Assembly (NCBI RefSeq): GCF_022870885.1
Contig: NZ_CP091509.1
Span: forward strand, 372,001 to 436,000
Reading direction: 5' to 3'
Length of the DNA stretch: 64,000 nucleotides
DNA from: Neisseria dumasiana
GTDB taxonomy: Bacteria > Pseudomonadota > Gammaproteobacteria > Burkholderiales > Neisseriaceae
Below, one piece after another: positions 43,957 to 53,489 of this stretch (positions are counted from its first letter, which is position 1; every line of letters begins with the position of its first letter). Below the pieces are notes generated by a model. That model was not told where the DNA came from. It saw only the letters and a list, made by a program, of their open reading frames with translations, and did no database searches. Made by a program: the position numbers and the translations under genes.

Positions 43957-45447
43957 TTACAAAGCGCGACGAAAACTTACTGCGCGTAACACATGTTGTT
44001 TGGTTACGGTTTCGTTGCTGTTTAAGTCTGCCAATGTTCGCGCTACCCGCATAATGCGGTGGTAACTGCGGGCAGAGAGTGACAGCTTTTCCAATAAACT
44101 GCCTAAAGTTTCCGCGGCCTCCTTAGAGACCATTGCTGCGTTATCCAGTTCCGTAACGCTCAACGCTGCGTTAATCTTGCCTTGCCGTTGATATTGGCGT
44201 TCTCTTGCGGCTTGCACCCGTTGTCGAACTTCTGCACTGCTTTCGCCCGGTTCCTGCTGCATCAGTTCGGCGGAAGAAAGTGCCGGTACTTCAATGGTTA
44301 AATCAATGCGATCCAGCAAAGGTCCTGAGATTTTTCCACGGTAACGCGCAATACTTTCCGGCGTGCAGCGGCACGGTTTGACCGGATGGCCGAGATAGCC
44401 GCACGGACATGGGTTCATTGCGGCAACCAGTTGGAATTTGGCGGGATACACTGCTTTATGAGAAGCTCGGGAAATATGGATTTCGCCATTCTCAAGAGGC
44501 TCCCGTAAAACTTCTAAAACTTTACGGTCAAACTCGGGAAGCTCGTCTAAAAATAAAATTCCCCGATGGGCTAAGGAAATTTCTCCGGGGCCCGAATTTC
44601 CGCCTACTATGGCCACTTGGCTGGAAGTATGATGAGGAGCCTGTACGGGCACGCCGTAGCCTAATTCCTGTCTGTGATTGGGCAGGAGAGAGCGCAACGA
44701 CCATACTTCGATCAATTCTTCGTCAGTTAGCGGCGGCAAAATACCCGGCAGGCGTTGTGCCAGCATGGATTTGCCGGTGCCGGGCGGCCCCATCATTAAC
44801 AGGCTGTGTCCGCCTGCTGCGGCAATTTCCAAAGCCAAACGGGCGGTATGTTGGCCTTTGACGTCTTTCAAGTCCGGCAGATTGTGATATTCAGACGGCC
44901 TGTTAGTTATATCGTAAACTGTTTGGGCAAGCGGCTCAACAGCGTTGAGATGGGCGGCCACCTTGCAGAGATTGTCGGCACCGTAAACGGTAATGTCTTT
45001 CATTACTGCGGCTTGCTTGGCGTTTTCAGACGGCAGCACAAATGCTCTTCCGGCCTGCATTCCCTGCCATGCCATTGCTAAAGCACCGCGCACGGGGCGT
45101 AAAGTGCCGGAAAGCGCCAATTCTCCCGCAAATTCGTAGCGGTGCAGCTGTTCGGCGGAAATTTGGCCGGAAGCGGCAAGAATGCCCAGAGCGATGGGTA
45201 AATCGAAGCGCCCTGATTCTTTGGGTAGATCGGCCGGAGCAAGGTTGACGGTGATTTTTTTGGCGGGAAAGTCAAATCCGCTTTGTATGATGGCGGCGCG
45301 AACACGGTCGCGGCTTTCTTTGACTTCGGTGTCGGGCAGGCCGACGATATTAAAAGCGGGTAAACCGTTGGCAAGGTGGGCTTCCACCTCAACCAACGGT
45401 GCATTCATGCCGTTTAGTGCACGGCTGTAAACAAGGGCAAGCGACAT
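43957..45447 (-). CDS. comM: ComM/YifB-type AAA+ ATPase (Mg-chelatase-like)
   Basis: 496 residues. The N-terminal Lon-like domain starts MSLALVYSRALNGMNAPLVEVEAHLANGLPAFNIVGLPD. The AAA+ core has Walker A MGPPGTGKSML (about 219-229) and Walker B GILFLDELPEF. Cysteines of the MNPCPCGYLG...PCRC zinc-like patch follow, and the C-terminal sensor domain ends VSFRRAL. ComM is a hexameric helicase that promotes branch migration in natural transformation, which suits this DUS-rich genome. It starts 15 bases after ubiK. Confidence 0.95.
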   Translation of the reverse strand: MSLALVYSRALNGMNAPLVEVEAHLANGLPAFNIVGLPDTEVKESRDRVRAAIIQSGFDFPAKKITVNLAPADLPKESGRFDLPIALGILAASGQISAEQLHRYEFAGELALSGTLRPVRGALAMAWQGMQAGRAFVLPSENAKQAAVMKDITVYGADNLCKVAAHLNAVEPLAQTVYDITNRPSEYHNLPDLKDVKGQHTARLALEIAAAGGHSLLMMGPPGTGKSMLAQRLPGILPPLTDEELIEVWSLRSLLPNHRQELGYGVPVQAPHHTSSQVAIVGGNSGPGEISLAHRGILFLDELPEFDRKVLEVLREPLENGEIHISRASHKAVYPAKFQLVAAMNPCPCGYLGHPVKPCRCTPESIARYRGKISGPLLDRIDLTIEVPALSSAELMQQEPGESSAEVRQRVQAARERQYQRQGKINAALSVTELDNAAMVSKEAAETLGSLLEKLSLSARSYHRIMRVARTLADLNSNETVTKQHVLRAVSFRRAL

Positions 45448-45462
45448 CTGTTTCAGACGGCC

Positions 45463-45744
45463 TTATTCAACTTGTTCAGGCACTTCGCCGGTGGTTTCGA
45501 CTTGTTGGAGCGGTTGCTCGCCTTCAAGCTTGGCCAAACGTGCTTCCAGTTCGGCCAGTTTGGTGCGGGTTTTAATCAAAACTTGCTGTTGGATATCGAA
45601 TTCTTCCCGCGTAACCAAGTCCATGCGGTTGAATGCGCTGCCTAAAAGTGCTTTCACGTTTTTTTCAACGTCTTTGGCCGGGCTGTTGGCGATGGTTTCG
45701 CTCAATTTGGCAGACACTTCTTCAAACAGTTTCTTACCGATCAT
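45463..45744 (-). CDS. ubiK: Ubiquinone biosynthesis accessory factor UbiK (YqiC/BMFP)
   Basis: 93 residues. The helical start KLFEEVSAKLSETIANSPAKDVEKNVKALLGSAFNRMDLVTREEFDIQQQVL and a coiled-coil end (TKLAELEARLAKLEGE) are typical of the BMFP family. UbiK trimerises and helps UbiJ in aerobic ubiquinone synthesis. It is upstream of comM in the same direction. Confidence 0.92.
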   Translation of the reverse strand: MIGKKLFEEVSAKLSETIANSPAKDVEKNVKALLGSAFNRMDLVTREEFDIQQQVLIKTRTKLAELEARLAKLEGEQPLQQVETTGEVPEQVE

Positions 45745-45791
45745 TTTGCTGCTCCTTAAAGTATGGGGTTACGTTCATTGTATAGTGAATC

Positions 45792-45833
45792 AGGCCGTCT
45801 GAAAACTGCTGCGGGCAGTGTTTCAGACGGCCT
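45792..45833. terminator. DUS-pair terminator after the LysP-like gene
   Basis: aggccgtctgaaaact and agtgtttcagacggcct around a small loop. The arms are two head-to-head uptake sequences of the AG form. It lies between the permease gene stop and ubiK (both minus). Confidence 0.8.
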
Positions 45834-45859
45834 GTTCCGTATTGGAGCCTGGTTAACCG

Positions 45860-47332
45860 TTAATGGGCATCTTGGCTCAAGTCTACTTCTTTCAAGGGTA
45901 CTTTGCGGGTTTTATAGCGCAGCTTGTGGTAGAAATAGAAGCCTAAAAATACCGGCAGTCCCATATAGGTAATGATGATGCGGTCCCAATCCAAGCTGCC
46001 TTTGAGAACCAGTTCGGTATCTTGGCCGATAATCACCAACACGCACAATGCCAAAGCAAGCAAGGGGCCGAAAGGGAACCATTTGGCGCGGTATACCAGT
46101 GCGTTCAAATCTTTGCCTTGAGCCACATAGGCGCGGCGGAAGCGGTAATGGCTCACGGCAATGCCCAGCCATGCGATAAAACCGGTTAGCCCTGAAGCGG
46201 CAAGAATGTATTGGTATGTTTTGTCGCTGGTTAACTGCAACATAAAGACGAGCAAAACCACCGCTCCGGTAGCCAGCAGCGATAAAACCGGTACGCCGCT
46301 GATGTTGGTGCGGGCAAAAGCTTTATAGGCCAAGCCGTCTTTGGCCATGGCATACAGCATGCGGGTGGAAGCATACATGCCTGAATTGCCTGCCGACAAA
46401 ATCGAAGTCAGAATCACCGCGTTCATGACGGCGGCGGCAAAAGCCAAGCCTGCGCGTTCGAATACAAGCGTAAACGGCGATTTGGCGATTTCGTTCACGT
46501 CCGCGCCCAATAATTGCGGACTGGTGTAGGGAATCAGCAGGCCGATAACCAAAATAGCTAAAATGTAGAAAATCAGGATGCGCCAAAACACTTGTTTGAC
46601 AGCTTTGGGAATGCTTTCTTCGGGGTTTTCGGATTCACCGGCGGTAATGCCGATCAATTCGGTGCCTTGAAATGAGAAGCCCGCAATCAGGAATACGCCG
46701 AGCATGGTCAGAAATTGTCCGGCTACGCCGTCGCCTAAAAACGGCGCATCGCCTACGGTCATATTGCTCAGGCCGACAAATTCTCCGCTGAGAATGCCGA
46801 GAATGGTGAGCAAACCAACGGCCAGAAACACGATAACGGTGACGACTTTAATCAGCGCAAACCAATATTCCGATTCGCCGTATGCGCGGACGGAAAGCGT
46901 GTTGAGCAGGAAAATCACCGCAAAAAACAGCAGGCTCCACGCCCACGGCTCCATAAACCGCATCGGTTCCCAATAGGTAATCACAACCGCAGCAATCACC
47001 ACGTCGGCGGCAACGGTAATGACCCAGTTAAACCAGTAGTTCCAACCCAATGCAAAGCCCAAAGAGGGGTCGACAAAGCGGGTGGCGTAGGTGCTGAAAG
47101 AGCCGGAGGTAGGCAGATAGGTTGCCATTTCGCCCAGCGACGTCATTAAGAAATAAACCATTAGGCCGATGGCTGCATAGGCCAACAGTGCGCCGCCGGG
47201 GCCTGCGGAACTGATGGCGGTGCCGCTGGCCATAAACAGCCCCGTACCGATACAGCCACCGATGGCGATCATCGATAAATGCCGCGTTTTCAGACGGCGT
47301 TTTACCTGAGTATTGTGTTGAATGTCTGACAT
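45860..47332 (-). CDS. lysP: Lysine-specific permease-like amino acid transporter
   Basis: 490 residues, twelve membrane segments, APC superfamily (AAT family). The start KRRLKTRHLSMIAIGGCIGTGLFMASGTAISSAGPGGALLAY, SFQGTELIGITAGESENPEESIPKAVKQVFWRI, and NSGMYASTRMLY match LysP closely as I remember it. It probably takes up lysine by proton symport; other basic amino acids remain possible. The leader (47333-47460) contains no gene. Confidence 0.85.
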   Translation of the reverse strand: MSDIQHNTQVKRRLKTRHLSMIAIGGCIGTGLFMASGTAISSAGPGGALLAYAAIGLMVYFLMTSLGEMATYLPTSGSFSTYATRFVDPSLGFALGWNYWFNWVITVAADVVIAAVVITYWEPMRFMEPWAWSLLFFAVIFLLNTLSVRAYGESEYWFALIKVVTVIVFLAVGLLTILGILSGEFVGLSNMTVGDAPFLGDGVAGQFLTMLGVFLIAGFSFQGTELIGITAGESENPEESIPKAVKQVFWRILIFYILAILVIGLLIPYTSPQLLGADVNEIAKSPFTLVFERAGLAFAAAVMNAVILTSILSAGNSGMYASTRMLYAMAKDGLAYKAFARTNISGVPVLSLLATGAVVLLVFMLQLTSDKTYQYILAASGLTGFIAWLGIAVSHYRFRRAYVAQGKDLNALVYRAKWFPFGPLLALALCVLVIIGQDTELVLKGSLDWDRIIITYMGLPVFLGFYFYHKLRYKTRKVPLKEVDLSQDAH

Positions 47333-47464
47333 AATGTTAATCCGGTTTATAAAGCCGCAACAAAAAGTAAAAAAACGGTAAAAATCGCATCATACAGAAA
47401 AACCGTTTTTCCGTGTGCGGATTGTTGCCATTCTGTTTGGAATTTGCCCATTGCTGTTTTGTTA

Positions 47465-47535
47465 TATAGTCAATCAGCTCATTTGTAATACAAGGCATGG
47501 CAAAGTCGTAGTCGAAATTAAGTTGATTGACTATA
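47465..47535 (-). repeat. Correia-like element, short form (copy C)
   Basis: 71 bp between tatagtcaatcagctca and taagttgattgactata. The inside (tacaaggcatggcaaagtcgtagt) is a deleted core like copy A. It lies between the M23 gene and the lysP promoter region. Confidence 0.75.
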
Positions 47536-47565
47536 CACGTTTATCAGCACGTTACATATACAATA

Positions 47566-47599
47566 AAACACCCGCACGATGAGCGTCGTTTGGGTGTTT
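47566..47599 (-). terminator. Terminator after the M23 peptidase gene
   Basis: aaaacaccc and gggtgttt form the base of a stem just beyond the M23 stop codon; the minus strand has a T-run after it. Confidence 0.6.
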
Positions 47600-47618
47600 G
47601 GATACTGCAATGAAAAGC

Positions 47619-49766
47619 TTAATCGAGCTGCGTAACAGATACCGGCAGATTACGCACGGCGGCCAACGTAGCAGAATGGGTTTCCTGCTGTTTGCGGAAC
47701 TCAGCCATATTGGTCGGCGTTAACTTAGGCGTGGGCAAAGCAATTGCCGTCGGGTTCATATGCTGGCCGTTTTTACGCACTTCATAGTGCAGATGCGGGC
47801 CGGTTGAACGTCCGGTGCTGCCTACATAGCCGATGACTTCGCCTGCCTTCACTTTGCCTTGTGCGGGAGAGAACGCGCTCATATGGGCATACAGAGTTTC
47901 AATGCCGTTGCTGTGCGTCAGCACCACCGTATTGCCATAGCCGCCTTTCCAGCCTTTGAAAGTCAGCGTACCGTCGGCAGTTGCGCGGATGGGTGTGCCG
48001 GTGGCGGCGGCATAGTCGATGCCGGTGTGCATTTTTACGGTGTGCAAAACAGGGTGGACACGCATGCCGTATGGCGAAGAAATCCGCGTATATTCCACCG
48101 GTTTTACATTAAAACCGTCGGTCAGATGCAGCGCTTTGCCGTGCTGATCGTAGTAGCTGCCGCTTTCTTCATCGCCTTTGCCTTGGCTATAGTAATAAGC
48201 CTGATAGGTTTTGCCGTCTTTTACCACTTCGGCCGCCAAAATATCGCCGGTGGCCATTTCCTGACCACGGAAATACATGCTATTGTACAGCAGGCGGATG
48301 GAATCGCCTTCGCCCAACTCTTCAACATTCACAACATCGTTGAAAATTTCGCTGAGCGATTCGCGAATCTCTACCGGCACGCCGGCTTGGGCAAGCGCAC
48401 CGCGGGCGGAAGTCCGCACCTGCACCGAACGTAGAGTAGGCATGGTTTCCATATCAATGGCGGAAGTAGAAGTACCCCATTTGCCGTTCACTTTTTCAAT
48501 CGCCACCAAATCGCGGAAACCGTTGTCGTCGTCGTTGAAGAACTGCACATCGGTTACGTCACCCGACGCATCAAAGCGCACGTTAACCGACTGGCCGGCA
48601 CGGAGTTGGATTAAATCGCGGTCGATGGAGCTGTGTACCAACACTTGGCGGATATTTTCTTCCGATACGCCGATTCGGAACAGTACGTCGGTAAGCGAAT
48701 CGCCGGGCTGAACGGCTTCTTGCGCCCAGTAGCTGCCGTTTACTACGCCGCTTTCCACATAAACGGGCGGTAACTCTTCCATCACACGTTCGGCACGATA
48801 CAACTCTTTTTCAGGTTGGGGTTCGTTTACCGCATAAGCGGCAACCATGCCCGATACGGGCAGCAATACGCCCAAAATCGACCAGCGGACAGGTTTGTTT
48901 TGCCAAAAGCGTCCTGCCGCCGCCACAGCAGGCAATGCGGGAAGGGCGGATACGGCGGCGCGTATCGGTTTGACCGCGGACTTAAACGCCGACATTTTTC
49001 CTTTTGCAGGTGGCGCGGCAATAGATGCGTCCACGGGTGCAACGGATTCGGGTGCAGATTCGGTTTGTGCGGTTGCCGGTGTGTCAGGCAGTTCCGCAGC
49101 AACAGCCTGTTGTGCCGATTTTTGCTCTGCCGCGTTGTTGGCCGCGTTTGCGGAAACAGCGGAAACGTCGGATGATGCTGAGGCAACAGTGATGTTTTCA
49201 GACGGCCTTTCGGCAGCAATGACCGGCGATAACGGCTGTTGGGTCTTTTGTTCAACCGTTTCTGCGGCAGGCAATTCGTTGCGAACAACAGCCGTTGTGT
49301 TGTCGGCAGGCTGTTGCTGTTTGATAAATGCAGAAGGTTTGACATTGATTGCCGGTTTGAAACCCATTGCCAGTGATTTGGCCGCGGCTACTCTGGCGGT
49401 GGCCACTAATTGGGGTACTTCTGAAGATTCGGCAGCAGGCGTTTGCTGAATGTTTCCGGCAGTTTCTTCAACAGCTTCTGCCGTCTGAATGTTTTCAGAA
49501 GACGATGCCGGTGGAGCCGTATCGAATTGGAGCTGCTCCGGCCTTACCATCACCGGCTCAACCGGCACGGATTTCACTTCGAGCGGAGTCGTCATCATCG
49601 GTTCGGCAGAAAGCACCGCTGAATCCAGTGCAATACGTTCGGTTTCCGTGTGTACGATGCTGCTGTCGGCGGTGTTTGCTTCGCTTTCGGGGGTAACGAC
49701 CGATAAAGTGCCGTGGTCGTTATTTTGGGCGGGTGCCTTTAAAAAATTACTCAAGGGCTTTGTCAT
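47619..49766 (-). CDS. M23 zinc peptidoglycan endopeptidase with long cytoplasmic/disordered N-terminus
   Basis: 715 residues. Residues 1-280 are rich in Ala, Glu, Pro, Thr and look disordered. A membrane segment follows (PVRWSILGVLLPVSGMVAAYAV, about 293-315), then an OapA/LysM-like part (ALQPGDSLTDVLFRIGVSEENI-like, from about 350). The lysostaphin-type M23 domain starts at about 564, with Zn ligands in MHTGIDYAA (His580, Asp584) and HLHYE (His658, His660). It resembles Neisseria Mpg-type DD-endopeptidases, which trim crosslinks and affect pili, but the N-terminal extension is much longer. AAGAGG is the ribosome site. Confidence 0.9.
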   Translation of the reverse strand: MTKPLSNFLKAPAQNNDHGTLSVVTPESEANTADSSIVHTETERIALDSAVLSAEPMMTTPLEVKSVPVEPVMVRPEQLQFDTAPPASSSENIQTAEAVEETAGNIQQTPAAESSEVPQLVATARVAAAKSLAMGFKPAINVKPSAFIKQQQPADNTTAVVRNELPAAETVEQKTQQPLSPVIAAERPSENITVASASSDVSAVSANAANNAAEQKSAQQAVAAELPDTPATAQTESAPESVAPVDASIAAPPAKGKMSAFKSAVKPIRAAVSALPALPAVAAAGRFWQNKPVRWSILGVLLPVSGMVAAYAVNEPQPEKELYRAERVMEELPPVYVESGVVNGSYWAQEAVQPGDSLTDVLFRIGVSEENIRQVLVHSSIDRDLIQLRAGQSVNVRFDASGDVTDVQFFNDDDNGFRDLVAIEKVNGKWGTSTSAIDMETMPTLRSVQVRTSARGALAQAGVPVEIRESLSEIFNDVVNVEELGEGDSIRLLYNSMYFRGQEMATGDILAAEVVKDGKTYQAYYYSQGKGDEESGSYYDQHGKALHLTDGFNVKPVEYTRISSPYGMRVHPVLHTVKMHTGIDYAAATGTPIRATADGTLTFKGWKGGYGNTVVLTHSNGIETLYAHMSAFSPAQGKVKAGEVIGYVGSTGRSTGPHLHYEVRKNGQHMNPTAIALPTPKLTPTNMAEFRKQQETHSATLAAVRNLPVSVTQLD

Positions 49767-49976
49767 ATTCGGCCTCTTAAATGCTTATCTGTATGCGGAT
49801 AAATCCGTTTTTTGTGCTATTGCTTTGATTTTCACAAGGATTTTATACGCTTCTTTTCATGTTGAAGTTTACCATAAAACCTGTGCGCCTGCTTTAAGCA
49901 GGTGTTTTGCTGCGTGAAAAATACGCACAATAGCGTAAAATATGCGCGGTTTGATTACCTGAACATATTTACTCCC

Positions 49977-50963
49977 ATGTATTTAACCTTAGCCCTCCCT
50001 GCTTTAAATTTAAACACTTCGGAAAACATTCCGCCAATGTATTTGCCTTCACTCAATAAAATGCTGCGTTTCGGTCGTTATATTGCAACACCGTCGAGGC
50101 CGTCTGAATTTTATGCACGCTATCTGTGGAACGGCAGTCTGCTCGATGCGGCCAAGCAATATTTGAATATTCCGCAACATCAGGCCGCCGTGTTCGCCAG
50201 CCCTGTGTGGCAGCAGATGGGCATGCACCAAATGGATATGCTCGGCGGTGCCGACATTCAAATCCGGGCGGAAGAGGCCGCTGAATGGTGTGCCGGCCTG
50301 AATGATTTTTTAGAGCAAGACGGCTGGTGTTTTCATGTGGTGCGCCCCGATTTATGGCTGCTTACCTTGCCTTCTTCTCCGCGTTGGCAGGCTGCGCCTG
50401 TGTTCGATGTGCTCGGGCAGGTAGACGGCACGGTGCGGGCGGAAGGGCCGGACAGTGGTATCTGGCTGCAAAAACAAACCGAAATCCAGATGTGGCTGTA
50501 CAGCCATCCGCTCAACGCCGTGCGTAATGCTGCAAAAGCCCCCAATGTTAATGGCTTATGGCTGTGGCACGACGTGGCCGGCAGCCAAACGTCTTTGCCG
50601 CTGTTGGCGTGCGACAGCCCGTGGGCGCAGTTTTATGCGGGGGAAAAAGCGGATGCTCCGTATGATTTTGCGGCTTGGCAAAATGTGGTGCAGGAACATG
50701 GGCGTTCCTTTTCAGACGGCTTGATATTTTTAGACGATTTGGTTGTAACCCGACACACTTCCGATGTATGGGCTTATAAAGACATTTTGGAGAAATGGGA
50801 AAACAATTGGTTTGCCCCGTTATGGAGGGCACTTGAAACAGGCCGTCTGAAAGGCTTGAGCATCGTTACCGATGGCGACAACGGGGGCTGTTTGAATATC
50901 AAACCCAAAGCAGGCCGCGCGTTTTGGAAGAGAAGGAAAGAATTTGCGGGCAGACTCGTTTAG
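49977..50963 (+). CDS. Conserved hypothetical protein (beta-proteobacterial, phosphoglycerate-mutase-regulator-like)
   Basis: 328 residues from ATG 49977; an upstream in-frame ATG at 49902 overlaps the promoter region. It begins MYLTLALPALNLNTSENIPPMYLPSLNKMLRFGRY. It has HPLNAVRNAAKAPNVNGLWLWHDV (like NG.W.WG segments of this family) and the end DGDNGGCLNIKPKAGRAFWKRRK. There is no signal peptide or membrane segment. I recognise it only as a cytoplasmic protein family common in beta-proteobacteria and do not assign a function. It contains several in-frame uptake sequences. Confidence 0.7.
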   Translation: MYLTLALPALNLNTSENIPPMYLPSLNKMLRFGRYIATPSRPSEFYARYLWNGSLLDAAKQYLNIPQHQAAVFASPVWQQMGMHQMDMLGGADIQIRAEEAAEWCAGLNDFLEQDGWCFHVVRPDLWLLTLPSSPRWQAAPVFDVLGQVDGTVRAEGPDSGIWLQKQTEIQMWLYSHPLNAVRNAAKAPNVNGLWLWHDVAGSQTSLPLLACDSPWAQFYAGEKADAPYDFAAWQNVVQEHGRSFSDGLIFLDDLVVTRHTSDVWAYKDILEKWENNWFAPLWRALETGRLKGLSIVTDGDNGGCLNIKPKAGRAFWKRRKEFAGRLV

Positions 50964-51005
50964 CTTGCTTGCGCATGATTGGATTTTAGGCGGAGTGCGG
51001 TACAC

Positions 51006-51042
51006 AAACAGCCTCAGGCACCGGATGGCCTGAGGCTGTTTT
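51006..51042. terminator. Bidirectional terminator between convergent genes
   Basis: aaacagcctcaggc, eight-base loop, gcctgaggctgtttt. It lies between the hypothetical gene (plus) and orn (minus). Confidence 0.9.
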
Positions 51043-51053
51043 CCAAATGGGGC

Positions 51054-51608
51054 TTAATGTTGCGGCAGTTTGATGAATGTGTCGCGGTAATAACGCATTT
51101 CTTCAATACTTTCCAGAATATCGTCCAAAGCCTGATGCGAGCCTTTTTTCACTATGCCTTTATAAACGGGCGGATTCCAGCGGCGCGCCAGTTCTTTCAG
51201 GGTAGATACATCTAAATTGCGGTAATGGAAATAGGCTTCCAGTTTGGGCATATAACGCACCATAAAACGGCGGTCTTGATGAATGGTGTTGCCGCACATC
51301 GGTGTGGTTTTTTCGGGAATCCAACCGGCCATAAAGTCCAACAGTTTTTGTTCCACTTCGGCCTCGGTATATGTCGATTCGCGAACCCGCTGTGTTAAGC
51401 CGGTGCGGGCATGGGTGGCGGTATTCCATTCGTCCATATTGTTCAAAATATCGTCGCTTTGGTGGATGGCATACACTTCCGATTGCGCCAGCACGTTCAA
51501 ATCTTGGTCGGTAATAATCATCGCCACTTCGATGATTTTGTCGGTATCCGGGTTCAACCCGGTCATTTCCATATCGAGCCAGCACAGATGGTTTGCATTT
51601 TGGGTCAT
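51054..51608 (-). CDS. orn: Oligoribonuclease
   Basis: 184 residues, DEDDh 3'-5' exonuclease. The motifs are [22 protein letters not shown] (Exo I), [16 protein letters not shown] (Exo II) and [16 protein letters not shown] (Exo III with His/Asp). It degrades two- to five-base RNA ends and pGpG. A 12-base A-run lies just upstream on the plus strand, outside the frame. Confidence 0.97.
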   Translation of the reverse strand: MTQNANHLCWLDMEMTGLNPDTDKIIEVAMIITDQDLNVLAQSEVYAIHQSDDILNNMDEWNTATHARTGLTQRVRESTYTEAEVEQKLLDFMAGWIPEKTTPMCGNTIHQDRRFMVRYMPKLEAYFHYRNLDVSTLKELARRWNPPVYKGIVKKGSHQALDDILESIEEMRYYRDTFIKLPQH

Positions 51609-52461
51609 GTTTTCAGACGGCCTTTGCTACTTAGAGTTTGTTTGAAAAAAAAAAAGAGATTATAAAGGATTTTCAACCGGCACGTCTTTTGAGGGGGCGG
51701 GGCGGGCTTTGGGGTATTGCGCGGCCGGAAAGATGATTTCTACAAATCAAAATCGTTGGCAAAGTATTTCGGCATTTCCACTACGTTGATTTTGTAACCT
51801 TTCAGAGTGGTGTGGTTGAAAAATACAAATTCGTGGTTGTTGCAGATTTTTTCGCCCATGATATAAACATCGCTGCTGCTGGCCAAAATATAGTACGGCT
51901 TATTTTCATACATCATTTTGTCGTAGGTGGTGCGGAAATAAGGCCGGGTGTATCCGATGGAGAAAGCAAGCACCGTAAAATAGAGAAAAATAAATACCGT
52001 AAAAAACGGCGAGTAATGCTCTTTGTGCCGAATCAGCGACATATCTATGCGGATACGGTTGCCTATGCGGTGGAAAACCGCAGAGAACATTAAAGATACG
52101 CCTAAGTAAACCCATAAAACCTTTATCGGCATGTAACCGGCAAACAGATAAAAACCGATAACGATAGGAAAGAATAATACACTCAACAATATGAAAATTC
52201 TGAGAAAACCGATATTTTCAAACCAACGGCTTTGCTTGACTACGCGGAGCAGCACATAGCCTAGGCCGTAACCGGTGGCCAAAATAATCGAAGTGATGCA
52301 CACATAAAACAAACTGCGGGCCACATTGTCCGGCCCTTTTGACACATGCCACCACGGGTAGCCGTAAAAAAGTGCCTGACCCCAACCGTAACAATACGCT
52401 GTTGCCCAACTGGTGATGCCCAAGAATGCCATTGAAACCGATGATTGGATGATTTTATTTA

Positions 52462-53174
52462 GGGGCTGAAGTAGATTAGCCCTAAACACCACACCAAAGC
52501 CGCAAAGTTTTTAACTGCTGCTTTGGTGTCCCGAAGTTAAAACGAAACTCACATTCTTTCAAGAACAGAGGAAAAGATTTTCGGTCAATTCCGTTGTATT
52601 TGCGCAAGACACGTTTCGCCTGATTCCAAAAATTCTCAATGCCGTTGATATGGTTGTGTCGGTCGGCAAACTTTTTGCTGTGATTAATCCTGTGATGGTG
52701 AAAACCGCTGACATCCAACACGTCGTAACTGCTCAGGCAGTCCGTATAAACTACGCTATCAGGTGTAATTTTCCTTGTAATAACAGGAAATAAACTTTCC
52801 TTTCGGGCATTATTCACTACAACCGTATAAACCTTACCTCCACGTTTAAGGATACCGAAAACCACCACTTTACCTGCTGCTCCCCTACCGCGCTTTCCTT
52901 TACGCTTACCGCCGAAATAGCTCTCATCCAATTCTATAGTGCCCTCAAAAACCTGATCTGCTTCCAAAGCCAAATGATGGCTGATAACAAGACGGATTTT
53001 ACGGTAGAAGAGAATAGCCGTATTGGGCTGAATACCCAAGATATCGGCAGCAGAACGTGCGGTTACCTCCAATACAAAATATTCAAGCAGTTTTCTTTGC
53101 AGACTCTTCTTTAACTTACAGTGGGTTATCTTCATTTTGGCAGCCTATCATGACTGCTAATCTACGTCAGCCCC
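52462..53174 (-). mobile_element. IS1016-like insertion sequence (IS1595 family), copy 2
   Basis: 713 bp, the same ends as copy 1 in reverse orientation (ggggctgaagtagattag on the left, inverse on the right). A perfect 8-bp duplication tttattta lies at 52454-52461 and 53175-53182. Confidence 0.95.
52482..53135 (-). CDS. IS1595-family (IS1016 group) transposase
   Basis: 217 residues, intact, two substitutions from the protein at 18457-19110 (His for Arg in VISxHLALE, Thr for Ala in FEGxIELDE). The domains are as described for that copy. Confidence 0.94.
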   Translation of the reverse strand: MKITHCKLKKSLQRKLLEYFVLEVTARSAADILGIQPNTAILFYRKIRLVISHHLALEADQVFEGTIELDESYFGGKRKGKRGRGAAGKVVVFGILKRGGKVYTVVVNNARKESLFPVITRKITPDSVVYTDCLSSYDVLDVSGFHHHRINHSKKFADRHNHINGIENFWNQAKRVLRKYNGIDRKSFPLFLKECEFRFNFGTPKQQLKTLRLWCGV

Positions 53175-53380
53175 TTTATTTAAGCTGCGAATCATTATTA
53201 CAACGAAAGTTAAATTTTAAACAATTTTCTGAAATATTATTACATGGAGGGTATGGGATGCAATTTCCAACCATGCTTTTTGAATATAATTTGATATAAA
53301 TCTAATTTGCAAAATATGAGAATCCAAACGATTGGTAATTAAATTATTTTAAAAACAATTATTTGAATATGAGTGAACAC

Positions 53381-53418
53381 AATCGGCAGCATACCCAATA
53401 GTATGCTGCCGATTTTTG
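53381..53418. terminator. Stem-loop after the fHbp-like gene
   Basis: aatcggcagcatac, six-base loop, gtatgctgccgattttt. It lies 70 bases beyond the lipoprotein stop. The T-run is on the plus strand, so it may act mainly as a 3' stabilising stem for the minus-strand transcript. The rest of 53196-53489 is AT-rich without a gene. Confidence 0.65.
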
Positions 53419-53489
53419 ATAGGATGTTTCAGGTGGCCTTCAGTTTGCGTGGCAATACATTTTAAATGTTTTCGCCGTCAAATCAGCCG

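Larger units (their letters stand above)
51740..53195 (-). pseudogene. Integral membrane protein gene split by an insertion sequence
   Basis: The native start is ATG 53195-53193, followed by codons M-I-R-S-L-N-K; the IS1016-like element then interrupts. Beyond it the frame resumes at 52461 (NKIIQSSVSMAFLGITSWATAY...). The remaining 235 or so residues have about five membrane segments (SLFYVCITSIILATGYGLGYVLL, FILLSVLFFPIVIGFYLFAG, VLWVYLGVSLMFSAVF, FFTVFIFLYFTVLAFSIGY) and a soluble C-terminus (YYILASSSDVYIMGEKI). I do not recognise the family. A GTG at 52492 in the IS is in frame and could start a fusion with a changed N-terminus, so loss of function is likely but not certain. Confidence 0.8.

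Noticed and set aside
51644..51655. A-run upstream of orn as a phase-variation tract
   Set aside because: It lies outside the coding frame and away from a recognisable promoter spacer; no evidence for a switch.
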